A stretch of 33,326 nucleotides of DNA, taken from a virus. The stretch covers positions 1 to 33,326 of IMG/VR virus record IMGVR_UViG_3300007760_000056; one strand, written 5' to 3'. The notes beneath the pieces were generated by a model, which did not search any database, was not told the DNA's origin, and saw nothing but the letters and a program-made list of their open reading frames with translations. Below, one piece after another: positions 13,977 through 21,383 of the stretch. Made by a program: the position numbers and the translations under genes. The first letter of the stretch is position 1. Each line of letters opens with the position of its first letter.

Positions 13977-15596
13977 CTAGTGTCTCGCATCTGCCTGTAC
14001 CCAATCACCTGAATCAACTGTTCGCAAAATTACACCACCGTCACCAGCTAAACCAGATGACACAGTAACTAAAATTCTTGCCCCTTGTTTACTTATATTA
14101 CCGAATGTTATGGCAGTTGCATTATCGACACCAACTCCTTGATGGGCCTGTAAACAAGTTGCATCAAAACGTGTCATTGCTGGAGTGGCTCTCATAACTT
14201 TAGGAAATTTTAATAGACCATACGCATATAGACCATTTTCTGCCATCCCAGAACAAATATCGTGATTAGCAACCGTACCACCATACCTCTGCACATAGTA
14301 AGCCACCTGATCCTGCACAGTAGCTATCGGAGGTGACGTAAAGGTAGGTGCGGTTGAACCAAGATAGAGGCCGACCTGTGATAATCTAAAGAAGTTACTA
14401 GTCGAATCAACACTATTAACTTGATTGCTGGTAGCCCACTTACTTGTCTCCGTTAACCAAGTATCTTTAGCCCCTGCAATCTGGTGGTCTGTTCCAGCGG
14501 CTAACACAAACGCTATATCCAACCCCTTGTCTGCCTCTGTATAGAGAAATGTTGCCCCACTGTCAAAGGTAAAGGTTTCCGTATGCTGTTCCCATGTATC
14601 AGTAGTTGTTTGAGTATATTCAAATACATAACATTCTGTACTAGCAGAATTACCAAGACGGACACAATGTATACCTGTCTTTGTATGTTTATGCCAAAAT
14701 GACATGGTACATTGCTGTCCTTCAAGAGCCGTAAAATCGCTACCTGTTACAAAGTACCGCCACATAGTTCTATCACCAGTACCCATGGTATCTGATGTTG
14801 TGACATCTGTCTCAAAAGAATAAGCTGATTGATGTCCAGATTGAGCCACGGTAGGGACATCAGTTGAACGTGTAGCATCAACCACAGCAGAGCCAGAATT
14901 GAGTAACTCAAATAACGCTGGCCCATAACTACCACTAGATACTGAGGTGTTATCCGTCCCTTCAGGCCACTGCGTAAAATCTCCATCGATTATAAAATTA
15001 CGTTTTTCTCCCGTAGTGATACCAGTCAAACTACTACCATCAATGGCTGGCAGATTCCCAGTAAGTTTACTAGCGGTCAACGTAGAAATTCTTGCGTCAG
15101 CAACAGTACCCGTTGAAATATTAGAAGCATTAGTTGTATCCGTAGTCGCTGAAGCGGCTAGTCCATGTGAAGTAATTGAAGTAACTGCACCAGATACTTT
15201 TGATGTGGCTATAGCCGCACTTGCGTTGATGTCAGCGTTTACAATTTCACCATCCACAATTTTATCAGAAGTAACCGAGTTATCCGCTAACTTAGTTGTT
15301 GTTACAGTACCATCTGCAAATATGGTTGTAGTTGGTTTGAATCCAATATGCAAAACTCTTACTTCATCACTAGCTGTTAAACCAGCTGTAAAAGTAAGAG
15401 TTCGATTTCCAGTACCACCAACTCCGTATGCTGTACCAGATTGTAGTACACCATTGATAGCAACAACAATATCTGTTTCTATAGTAACATCAGCAGTTAA
15501 GGTGAAAACAGTTTGACCAGCAGTAGCAGTAAAAATATCTTCACTCGTACTTTGCCCTGTTACTAAACTATCTGGAGCTTTACCTATGTATGCCAT
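13977..15596 (-). CDS. Tail fibre with carbohydrate-binding-like head (539 aa)
   Basis: Domains in order: an N-terminal docking domain of about 90 residues (MAYIGKAPDSLVTGQ ... VLHIGFKP), AKI-type repeats (DGTVTTTKLADNSVTSDKIV) to about residue 160, the shared NISTGTVADARISTL segment, and the hinge LTGNLPAIDGSSLTGITTG. Then KRNFIIDGDFTQWPEGTDN opens a carbohydrate-binding-like head (MSFWHKHTKTGIHC, TTDTWEQHTETFTFD), with the block APTFTSPPIATVQDQVAYYV and a variable tip ending in DARH. From the hinge onward it is a paralogue of the 412-residue fibre at 10140-11378, whose start is different. It is followed by its small partner gene after 12 bases. Probably a receptor-binding fibre; ligand unknown. 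Confidence 0.85.
   Translation of the reverse strand: MAYIGKAPDSLVTGQSTSEDIFTATAGQTVFTLTADVTIETDIVVAINGVLQSGTAYGVGGTGNRTLTFTAGLTASDEVRVLHIGFKPTTTIFADGTVTTTKLADNSVTSDKIVDGEIVNADINASAAIATSKVSGAVTSITSHGLAASATTDTTNASNISTGTVADARISTLTASKLTGNLPAIDGSSLTGITTGEKRNFIIDGDFTQWPEGTDNTSVSSGSYGPALFELLNSGSAVVDATRSTDVPTVAQSGHQSAYSFETDVTTSDTMGTGDRTMWRYFVTGSDFTALEGQQCTMSFWHKHTKTGIHCVRLGNSASTECYVFEYTQTTTDTWEQHTETFTFDSGATFLYTEADKGLDIAFVLAAGTDHQIAGAKDTWLTETSKWATSNQVNSVDSTSNFFRLSQVGLYLGSTAPTFTSPPIATVQDQVAYYVQRYGGTVANHDICSGMAENGLYAYGLLKFPKVMRATPAMTRFDATCLQAHQGVGVDNATAITFGNISKQGARILVTVSSGLAGDGGVILRTVDSGDWVQADARH
15052..15132. repeat. 81-base perfect direct repeat, copy 2 (partner 6746-6826)
   Basis: This copy lies in the shaft-to-hinge part of the 539-residue fibre. 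It is identical by eye to the block in the C1q-like fibre at 6262-6957, about 8.3 kb away in the same orientation. Confidence 0.9.
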
Positions 15597-15923
15597 TTAG
15601 TTTACGTCCTCTAGGATTGAGGCTACAACATCTACTGCACCGCTTGATGTAACTTTAATTAAATCTCCTGTTTCTAAAATAACCTTTTGACCTGCTATAA
15701 CTTGTAATGCACTTCCAGAAGGTATTGGTGCATCTTTGACAAGATATGCTGTAGAAGTTGCAGAGGTATCTGTAACCTGTACGGAAGTTTGAACAACAGC
15801 TGTTGTAGTATTAGCAACATCCAATTCCAATAGAATAGAAGTTTTAGCAGACGGAGCAGTATATATTGTAGTAGCAGTTGTTATATTAGTTGCTTGTGCA
15901 TTTTTAAATGTATTTGTTCCCAT
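15597..15923 (-). CDS. Small beta-sandwich virion protein, paralogue 2 (108 aa)
   Basis: The protein starts MGTNTFKNAQATNITTATTI and contains YTAPSAKTSILLELDVANTT, APIPSGSALQVIAGQKVILE and TGDLIKVTSSGAVDVVASIL. It shares the 'PIPSGSALxxxxGxKVxxETGDxxKV' core and the two-part beta pattern with the 110-residue protein at 12943-13275. Its stop abuts the start of the 539-residue fibre, and the shared order (this protein, then an AKI fibre) is seen for both paralogues. A small adaptor or decoration protein is likely; the exact site on the virion cannot be told. Confidence 0.8.
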   Translation of the reverse strand: MGTNTFKNAQATNITTATTIYTAPSAKTSILLELDVANTTTAVVQTSVQVTDTSATSTAYLVKDAPIPSGSALQVIAGQKVILETGDLIKVTSSGAVDVVASILEDVN

Positions 15924-15934
15924 TCGTTATCTCT

Positions 15935-16063
15935 TTATTTTTTGATATTCGGTAAGTCAGTAGTGATTACTGCCGTAGAACCGTTAGCTTGGAACTTTAT
16001 ATCTTTTGATACACCATCGGCATTGAGGGTCAAATGTTCCGAGGAACTTTTAATTGTTGACAT
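15935..16063 (-). CDS. Hybrid mini-ORF: MSTIK fibre start joined to NGSTAVITTD module (42 aa)
   Basis: An ATG with a strong AGGAGATATAA site opens 42 codons. Residues 1-28 equal the start module of the 412-residue fibre (MSTIKSSSEHLTLNADG ... KDIKFQANG, one or two changes). From residue 27 on the sequence (NGSTAVITTDLP) equals residues 8-19 of the mini-ORF at 8398-8526, followed by NIKK and a stop. The switch falls at GCTAACGG, eight bases common to both parents, so the joint is in frame. It may be a translated stub or only a scar. No other function is visible. Confidence 0.6.
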   Translation of the reverse strand: MSTIKSSSEHLTLNADGVSKDIKFQANGSTAVITTDLPNIKK

Positions 16064-16072
16064 TTATATCTC

Positions 16073-17368
16073 CTAATAATTAACGGCCCAGCCGTGTAAT
16101 TGGGTTTCCATTGAACCACTAGCTTGACTTGCCCATACAGCTTTCATTGCTACTTGAGTGCCGGAGGTAACTGTAGTCTTACCCAACTTCACCTGTTTTG
16201 TAGTGCCACTAAATGTTTGTGCTGTTCCATAACTTGAGGCTTCAGTCCAGTTCGATCCGTTGTCTGCCGTGAAGTAAATCTTTAAGTGTGTTCCTAATGT
16301 GGCTGTGCCAACATTATCTTTATAGAGTATTACCCCTGATACTTCTGTCGTGGCTGATGGAGCAGTTTGTGTGTCTGATATTAGAGTACCTGTGGCACTA
16401 GCAGAACTGCTTGTTTCTTGCCAACTAATACCTGTATAATTCCGTGGGGCTGACCCACCACTACCAACACAAGTATACATATCGGCTGTAGTTTGACTAG
16501 TTAGTGTTGTTTTAACCACATTATCTACATAATAAGTAATGGTCGATCCTACTCTTGTGATTTTAAATACAGCACTAGTGGCTGGGTCAAATGAGGTTTG
16601 GACTGACCCTCCTTTATTTGTTCCATTTGTTACATATGCCCTACTTTCATAAGCTAGAAAATATGAATTTGTCATGCTAGCCATCGCACCATGCTCGTGA
16701 CCACTAGCGAATGTTCCTACCTCTGACGTTGGGAATACTCCCAACCAACCACCGTTACCATTGCCACCCCCTGTAAAAGTTCCAGTAAACTCAAAATCAC
16801 CAGACACAGAACTTGAACTCCTTATGGCTTTATCGCCAGCATTATGTGTAACAGTGCCAGCACCAACGGTTATTGTTGATGTTGACCCTGCCCAATCACT
16901 TAATGATGATGGAGTTGTTGTGGTAGTGCTAGTATAAACACTCGCCACATATTCACCAGTTGTCCTATCCACATTTGTTTCCGTAGTTATCCCAGTATCA
17001 TCTTCAAAGGTATCTATAAACGCATTAGGTAGATTATATGCCACTTTATTATCAGCGACACCCATATGTAAACCTAATGTAGCTATTGATTGGTTCACTG
17101 ATGTTAGGTCAACGTGTTGAGTTACTGCACTTGCAGGTATACGGGCGTTTGCTATAGTCCCAGATGTGATGTTTGAAGCATTAGTTGTATCAGTAGTCGC
17201 TGAGGTAACAAGACCAGCAACTTGAGCATTTGGAAGATCAACTATTCTGGCGTTAGGTAAAGTTCCAGTAGTTAAATCACTAGCACTTGTTGATTGATTA
17301 TCTAATGAACTACTAACAACATCACCACCAGCATCTAATAAATCTGCTAAATCTCTTGCTTTTGTCAT
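16073..17368 (-). CDS. Tail fibre with concanavalin-like lectin head in a shared frame (431 aa)
   Basis: The N-terminal part has a short start (MTKARDLADLLDAGGDV) and AKI-like repeats with LPNARIVDLPNAQVAGL and VNQSIATLGLHMGVADNK. The C-terminal 110 residues (ATGTLISDTQTAPSATTEVS ... ETQLHGWAVNY) resemble a beta-rich end domain. Both parts are nearly identical to the fibre at 30271-31620. The middle, about residues 140-322, is specific: GDFEFTGTFTGGGNGNGGWL, FKITRVGSTITYYVDNVVK and TADMYTCVGSGGSAP, which has the pattern of a concanavalin-A-like lectin sandwich. Glycan binding is inferred. The stop is TAG while its paralogue uses TAA. Confidence 0.85.
   Translation of the reverse strand: MTKARDLADLLDAGGDVVSSSLDNQSTSASDLTTGTLPNARIVDLPNAQVAGLVTSATTDTTNASNITSGTIANARIPASAVTQHVDLTSVNQSIATLGLHMGVADNKVAYNLPNAFIDTFEDDTGITTETNVDRTTGEYVASVYTSTTTTTPSSLSDWAGSTSTITVGAGTVTHNAGDKAIRSSSSVSGDFEFTGTFTGGGNGNGGWLGVFPTSEVGTFASGHEHGAMASMTNSYFLAYESRAYVTNGTNKGGSVQTSFDPATSAVFKITRVGSTITYYVDNVVKTTLTSQTTADMYTCVGSGGSAPRNYTGISWQETSSSASATGTLISDTQTAPSATTEVSGVILYKDNVGTATLGTHLKIYFTADNGSNWTEASSYGTAQTFSGTTKQVKLGKTTVTSGTQVAMKAVWASQASGSMETQLHGWAVNY
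16074..16402. repeat. 329-base conserved block, C-terminal end of lectin fibre (partner 30272-30600)
   Basis: The two copies align without gaps (constant offset 14198) and differ at scattered, mostly third-position sites. They encode the shared C-terminal domain of the two paralogous fibres and end sharply where the head domains begin. Confidence 0.85.
16951..17269. repeat. 319-base conserved block, shaft of lectin fibre (partner 31122-31440)
   Basis: Copies align without gaps (constant offset 14171) with few differences. They encode the shaft from LPNARIV to NVDRTT(G/S)EY. Together with the 329-base block they bracket the exchanged middle: 548 bases here and 521 bases in the partner, a difference of nine whole codons. 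Confidence 0.85.
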
Positions 17369-17381
17369 TAATTATCTCCTA

Positions 17382-18173
17382 TTACGCAAATACTTGAAAT
17401 TCAATTACATCGGTTGTAGCAACACCAGTAGTCAATACTACGCTAGTACCATTAGTTGCTGTAAAATCTGAACCATTAATTAATTTGACACCATTTAAAA
17501 ATACTGCAATTCTTCCTACTACATAATTTACATTCCAAGTTGTTTTTAAATTAGTAGGACTAGTATCAAGTATTTCTGTGATTACAGGAGCAAAACTTAA
17601 AGTACCAGAACCGTTTGTTTTTAAAACCTGACCTGTAGTTCCATCTGCTTGTGGATGTGATAAACCATCAAGAATAATTGAACCACTTCCGTTTGGTGTA
17701 ATGGCGATATCACCATTTGATACACTTATAATTGATTGACCATTGACATCTAATGAACCACCTAGCTGTGGAGAAGTATCCCCCAATACATCAGTATCAA
17801 CAGTTGCAAAAGAAAGTTGTCCTGCCCCATCAGTTTTTAAAAATTGGCCTGTAGTTCCATCTGCTTGTGGATGTGATAAACCATCTATAACTACTGAACC
17901 ACTTCCGTTTGGCGTAATAGTAATATCACCATTAGTTGTACTAGTAGTTATTGATCTAGCTAGTACATCTAAATTTCCACCGAGTTGTGGTGACAGGTCA
18001 TCAACAATATCTCCTAAACCACTTGTTGCCTTAACTTCATTAATAGCTGCAACAAGACTAACCTGTGTACTTGTAGTTAATGTCGCTAAGTCACCTTGAT
18101 TAGTACCAAGTGTATTTGTTTTGGTACGCCAATTCTCAAAAGTATCGGCTAAGTTTACTGTTATAAGTGCCAT
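17382..18173 (-). CDS. Repeat-type tail fibre / virion structural protein (263 aa)
   Basis: The start MALITVNLADTFENWRTKTN with LVAAINEVKA is the usual beginning of marine T4-like phage fibres ('nLaDtFeeWRtktN'). It is followed by two copies of a roughly 65-residue unit: LGDxSPQLGGxLDV, then NGDITITPNGSGSVVIDGLS, then HPQADGTTGQFLKT and GAGQLSFATVD. The C-terminal 60 residues (WNVNYVVGRIAVFLNGVKLI, NGSDFTATNGTSVVLTTG, VIEFQVFA) resemble the fibre docking/end domain with 'vfLNGvkL..gsDftat'. It is the first gene after tandem late-promoter boxes, so it may lead its own transcript into the fibre array. Confidence 0.85.
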   Translation of the reverse strand: MALITVNLADTFENWRTKTNTLGTNQGDLATLTTSTQVSLVAAINEVKATSGLGDIVDDLSPQLGGNLDVLARSITTSTTNGDITITPNGSGSVVIDGLSHPQADGTTGQFLKTDGAGQLSFATVDTDVLGDTSPQLGGSLDVNGQSIISVSNGDIAITPNGSGSIILDGLSHPQADGTTGQVLKTNGSGTLSFAPVITEILDTSPTNLKTTWNVNYVVGRIAVFLNGVKLINGSDFTATNGTSVVLTTGVATTDVIEFQVFA

Positions 18174-18195
18174 TTGTTATTCCTTGTTTTTCTAT

Positions 18196-18211
18196 TATTT
18201 ATATATTTATA
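18196..18211 (-). promoter_or_regulatory. Tandem T4-type late promoter boxes (2 x TATAAATA)
   Basis: The minus strand reads TATAAATATATAAATA, two adjoining copies of the late -10 octamer. They sit in the 58-base gap between the 205-residue gene and the fibre at 17382-18173, 23 bases from its ATG at the nearer box. An AGGAATAACAA ribosome site follows. Placement in a rare intergenic gap is the main support. Confidence 0.6.
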
Positions 18212-18231
18212 TCACTCTAGTTTTGTTTTTC

Positions 18232-18849
18232 TTATATATTTTCTTTTGATTCTAACGAATTTATACTATTCATCCTTTGTATTGTATGTAACGGACCAAA
18301 GACATTCAATGCTTCTGCTTGTGAAGAACCTGCTGTCATACAGTTTGATCTGTTTTGTAAAGTTAATAACAAAGATTCTTTCTGATGAGTATTTACATTT
18401 TTTGTATCAAAAGAACCATCATCTAATTCTTTTTTTATTTGTGACCACATTCTTACTTCTCTCATTCTATCAAACGCCGCGGCCTTCTGTCCTAACATAT
18501 TAAATTTATGTTGTTCTAAGTCAATTTCCAAATCTTCTTTATTAAGACCTGTTGCTTTTTTAAGTTTTGATTTTATTCTTTTTAATTCAACCTCAGCTTT
18601 TCTATACTGAAACCCCATATTAATTAATGCTTCAACCATTGCTGCTTGTTCACGAACTGCTTGCCAATATTTACTAGCAGAAGTTGGATGTTTACCATCA
18701 TTTAATACTGAAACTCTCATCTCTGTTTCAGTTCTAAATATTTGTTTTTTATTTAAAGTATCAATTAATTCTTCACTAATACTATTTAAATAATTTACTT
18801 CTTTTTTTGGTAATAAACCATTTTTATATATTAAGCTCAAATCAGTCAT
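18232..18849 (-). CDS. Conserved hypothetical helical protein (205 aa)
   Basis: I do not recognise a named family. The protein is mainly helical: MTDLSLIYKNGLLPKKEVNY at the start, EAQ-type helices with YWQAVREQAAMVEALINMG, then a strongly charged coiled coil (YRKAEVELKRIKSKLKKATG) and AAAFDRMREVRMWSQIKKEL. The end is Ser/Asn-rich with SSQAEALNVFGPLHTIQRM. The low-GC codon use matches the core genes and it looks like a conserved phage core protein rather than a fibre. It lies between the 87-residue protein and the tandem late promoter. A scaffold, chaperone or virion component are all possible. Confidence 0.75.
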   Translation of the reverse strand: MTDLSLIYKNGLLPKKEVNYLNSISEELIDTLNKKQIFRTETEMRVSVLNDGKHPTSASKYWQAVREQAAMVEALINMGFQYRKAEVELKRIKSKLKKATGLNKEDLEIDLEQHKFNMLGQKAAAFDRMREVRMWSQIKKELDDGSFDTKNVNTHQKESLLLTLQNRSNCMTAGSSQAEALNVFGPLHTIQRMNSINSLESKENI

Positions 18850-18858
18850 AAGATTCCT

Positions 18859-19122
18859 TTATGTTAATACCATTAAATCTGGTTCAGTAATAGCTGGCTT
18901 TGCAACTGTTGGTTCAAATGTATCTACTTGTAGATTTCTAATAATTGTTTGAGCTTCTTCTTTTGTTTTTATATTTCCATTAACTCTTGTAATCCATAAA
19001 TTACCTTCTGAATTATCTTCTACTTTCCAAATATTATTATATACACATTGAATATTAAAATTAGTTCTATCCTCATGTGTAATAAATCCTTTACCAGTAT
19101 GTGTTGCTTGTACATATAACAT
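18859..19122 (-). CDS. Hypothetical protein (87 aa)
   Basis: This small soluble protein starts MLYVQATHTGKGFITHEDRT with a TAGGGGAAGATATA ribosome site. It has a beta-like pattern followed by NGNIKTKEEAQTIIRNLQVD, a helix typical of small alpha/beta folds ('vxgxixTkeEAqxii'), and a polar Pro-rich end (FEPTVAKPAITEPDLMVLT). No family is recognised. It is 11 bases downstream of the kelch-like gene and 9 bases upstream of the 205-residue gene, in one co-oriented unit with core-like base composition. Confidence 0.7.
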   Translation of the reverse strand: MLYVQATHTGKGFITHEDRTNFNIQCVYNNIWKVEDNSEGNLWITRVNGNIKTKEEAQTIIRNLQVDTFEPTVAKPAITEPDLMVLT

Positions 19123-19133
19123 TATATCTTCCC

Positions 19134-20111
19134 CTATGGTGAAAAATTATCTGTTTGTGCTACTGCAGCTACTAAAGGATGTTCTCTATCTATAGACATC
19201 CCAAATCCTGTAGAAGTAGAACCACATCCTGGTTGCTCTTGGCCAAGACCAGTAGCACCTGCTGGAGCTGTTATTGCAAAAGTAGTAATAGACCATGTGT
19301 TTCCATCATATTTTTCTGTTATCCTTGAACCAGCAGTTGTATTTGAACCAAAACAAGCATACGCATTTGTTTGTGAGCCTACCTGCCAATGCCCCACGCG
19401 GGGGTGAGTCAACGTTCCACCATAAGCAGAACTAGTTCCATTATATTCTTCCGTTCGGTTTGCATTTCCCCAGTTAGCAGCACCACCACTTCCATTACTT
19501 TGACCCCAATAACCACCAACCATTAACCCTGCTGTTTGTGTACCACACGGTCCTGACTTACTATGCAACACGAATCCAAGACCACTTAAACATGACCCAC
19601 CAGTTGCCCAAGCTATACCATTATATTCATGAAAATTTGGATTATAATGAAAGTTATTCCCTATACCAGTACCATCATTTCCAGCTGCATAATAACAAGC
19701 TGTTGCTGTACCAGCAGTTGCTGAACCACGACAACCATTTCCTGAATGTGTACCAGGTCCAGAAGACCATGCAGTTCCATTCCATTCAGATACAGGGTTA
19801 CTGCCGCCGTATCCAAATACATTCGAATCATTCATAGCTATACCAGCAGAAGTTGTTCCTGCTCCTTGAGCAGAACCCCTGTGGGATGATGGAAGCGTGG
19901 GTGCCGTTGCCCAAGTACTTCCATTATATGATTCTGAAACATTCCACTGAAATGCCATTGCGTCTGTGTTGTCACCAAACCCGGCGCCACCACCCCAGTG
20001 GGAGCTTATTGCATTTGTACCTATAGCTATTGTATTACCACTTACAGACCACACGGGATCAAAACTTCTACCGTGACTACTAATATGATATGGGGATTGC
20101 AAAAATGACAT
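19134..20111 (-). CDS. Kelch-like beta-propeller virion protein (325 aa)
   Basis: At least five kelch-type units can be seen, each with an 'ExYNGxxW' strand: SESYNGSTWATAPTLP (about residue 59), VSEWNGTAWSSGP, FHEYNGIAWATGG, TEEYNGTSSAYGG and TEKYDGNTWSITT. Between them are Gly-rich 'AGxGTxxAGIxxGG' strands (GAGTTSAGIAMNDSNVFGYG; GTQTAGLMVGGYWG). This makes a beta-propeller likely. Similar proteins are common in marine T4-like phage tail regions and are thought to take part in host surface binding; that role is not shown here. The gene sits between the AKI fibre and two unknown genes, 2 bases after the fibre stop. There is no signal peptide. Confidence 0.85.
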   Translation of the reverse strand: MSFLQSPYHISSHGRSFDPVWSVSGNTIAIGTNAISSHWGGGAGFGDNTDAMAFQWNVSESYNGSTWATAPTLPSSHRGSAQGAGTTSAGIAMNDSNVFGYGGSNPVSEWNGTAWSSGPGTHSGNGCRGSATAGTATACYYAAGNDGTGIGNNFHYNPNFHEYNGIAWATGGSCLSGLGFVLHSKSGPCGTQTAGLMVGGYWGQSNGSGGAANWGNANRTEEYNGTSSAYGGTLTHPRVGHWQVGSQTNAYACFGSNTTAGSRITEKYDGNTWSITTFAITAPAGATGLGQEQPGCGSTSTGFGMSIDREHPLVAAVAQTDNFSP

Positions 20112-20113
20112 TA

Positions 20114-21382
20114 TTATACCTTACATTTCAAAGTAAACCGTACACCTTGTCCAGCAACCGTAGAACCAATAGCAGTTATTTTGAAAGTTATTCTATCACC
20201 AGCAGCAAATGTTGTTACTGAAAGAGTACCAGCTGTTAGACTATTACTACCCGCAGCAAATGATGGAGTATGTGGATTAGTAGTAGTGTATATAGTTGAA
20301 CCATTTTTAAATACGTCTACAGCAACAATAGAACCTGTTGGAGCAGTATCTATATAACCCGCCTCACCTTCAAATGTTCCTGCTCGTGCCATTACCAGTT
20401 CACCATAAGTTCTTACAGTAATATCTTCTTTTACCATATCTTTATCAAACCCAGCAAGGAATGCCATATCGTATGGCCGTTGACTCCAACTAGGATTTGC
20501 ACCAGTACCACCAGCTACCAAAGCATATCCTGAGGTACCCGCTGGAAGTCTTACCCAGTTCGTTCCATCATAATACATAACATCACCTTGAGTATCTGAA
20601 CCCAAAGCAATCTTTGTTCCATCAACATTACCACCTGCTATCAGTGCTGTTGTTATAGCATTGTCTGCTATCTTGACAGTTGTAATTGCATCATTAGCTA
20701 TCTTTGTAGCTGTTATTGCATCATTTGCAATTTTAACATTTGTTACTGCATCATTTGCAATTTTAACATTTGTTACAGAGTCTGTTGCCAATTTAGACTC
20801 TGTTACATTACCATCTAATATCTTAATAGCTGTAACAGCATTAGATGCTATATCACCTGCTACAATAGTTCCATCCAGAATTTTTGAACTTGTAACTGCT
20901 GAATCTGCTATCTTTGCATTTGTTACATTTGCATCTGTAATTTTTACAGTTGTTACGGAGTCTGTTGCCAACTTAGCGTCTGTTACATTTGCATCTGTAA
21001 TTTTAAGAGTTGTTACTGCATCTGTTGCTAACTCGGTTGTTCCAACAGCATCTGCAACTATCTGTGCATCACCTACTGTACCAGATAAGTCTCCTCCAAC
21101 AACAGCCGTAGTAGCATCAACTGTACTAAAACTTAATGTTCCACTTCCATTGGTAGAAAGTACTTGTCCATTAGTACCATCAGAAACATTCAGTTGTGTT
21201 ATACCAACAGCATTGGTAACATTATTCATGTCCTCTCTTGCTAATGGAAATCCACCTGCTTGTGCTCCGTTATGTATAACACCAGTATCCTTATCAGTGT
21301 CAACAGTAATTTCACCTACCGCACCGGTGAACGAACTGTGTTCTGATGTTGTACCTCTACGTCTTTGAACTCTCTTTGCCAT
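20114..21382 (-). CDS. AKI-repeat tail fibre with C-terminal beta domain (422 aa)
   Basis: The start MAKRVQRRRGTTSEHSSFTG with GAVGEITVDTDKDTGVIHNG is the classic 'RRGTtaeh..FtGa.GEvTvDtdk' docking module of marine phage fibres. Residues of about 65-90 hold TNGQVLSTNGSGTLSFSTVD. Residues of about 110-255 are more than ten copies of a 10-12 residue unit such as AVTTLKITDANVTDAKLATD, which form an elongated shaft. After YYDGTNWVRLPAGTSG the end domain (MAFLAGFDKDMVKEDITVRT, GSIVAVDVFKNGSTIYTT, RITFKITAIGS) is a compact beta-sandwich similar to ones at the tips of other T4-like marine phage fibres. The gene starts 1 base after the coiled-coil gene. Confidence 0.88.
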   Translation of the reverse strand: MAKRVQRRRGTTSEHSSFTGAVGEITVDTDKDTGVIHNGAQAGGFPLAREDMNNVTNAVGITQLNVSDGTNGQVLSTNGSGTLSFSTVDATTAVVGGDLSGTVGDAQIVADAVGTTELATDAVTTLKITDANVTDAKLATDSVTTVKITDANVTNAKIADSAVTSSKILDGTIVAGDIASNAVTAIKILDGNVTESKLATDSVTNVKIANDAVTNVKIANDAITATKIANDAITTVKIADNAITTALIAGGNVDGTKIALGSDTQGDVMYYDGTNWVRLPAGTSGYALVAGGTGANPSWSQRPYDMAFLAGFDKDMVKEDITVRTYGELVMARAGTFEGEAGYIDTAPTGSIVAVDVFKNGSTIYTTTNPHTPSFAAGSNSLTAGTLSVTTFAAGDRITFKITAIGSTVAGQGVRFTLKCKV

Positions 21383-21383
21383 A

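Noticed and set aside
14947-15516. Plus-strand open frame of 189 codons
   Set aside because: Antisense shadow of the fibre at 13977-15596. Similar antisense frames occur opposite other copies of the same repeats (for example 6659-6874 and 11032-11403), as expected from repeated sense DNA.
20640-21060. Short regular repeats resembling a CRISPR array
   Set aside because: The repeats are in frame, vary in sequence and encode the AKI-type fibre shaft; there are no constant repeats separated by unique spacers.
20661-21368. Long plus-strand open frame (235 codons)
   Set aside because: It is the mirror of the repetitive AKI shaft on the minus strand; it has low-complexity Val/Ala/Ser composition, no ribosome site, and all neighbours are on the minus strand.
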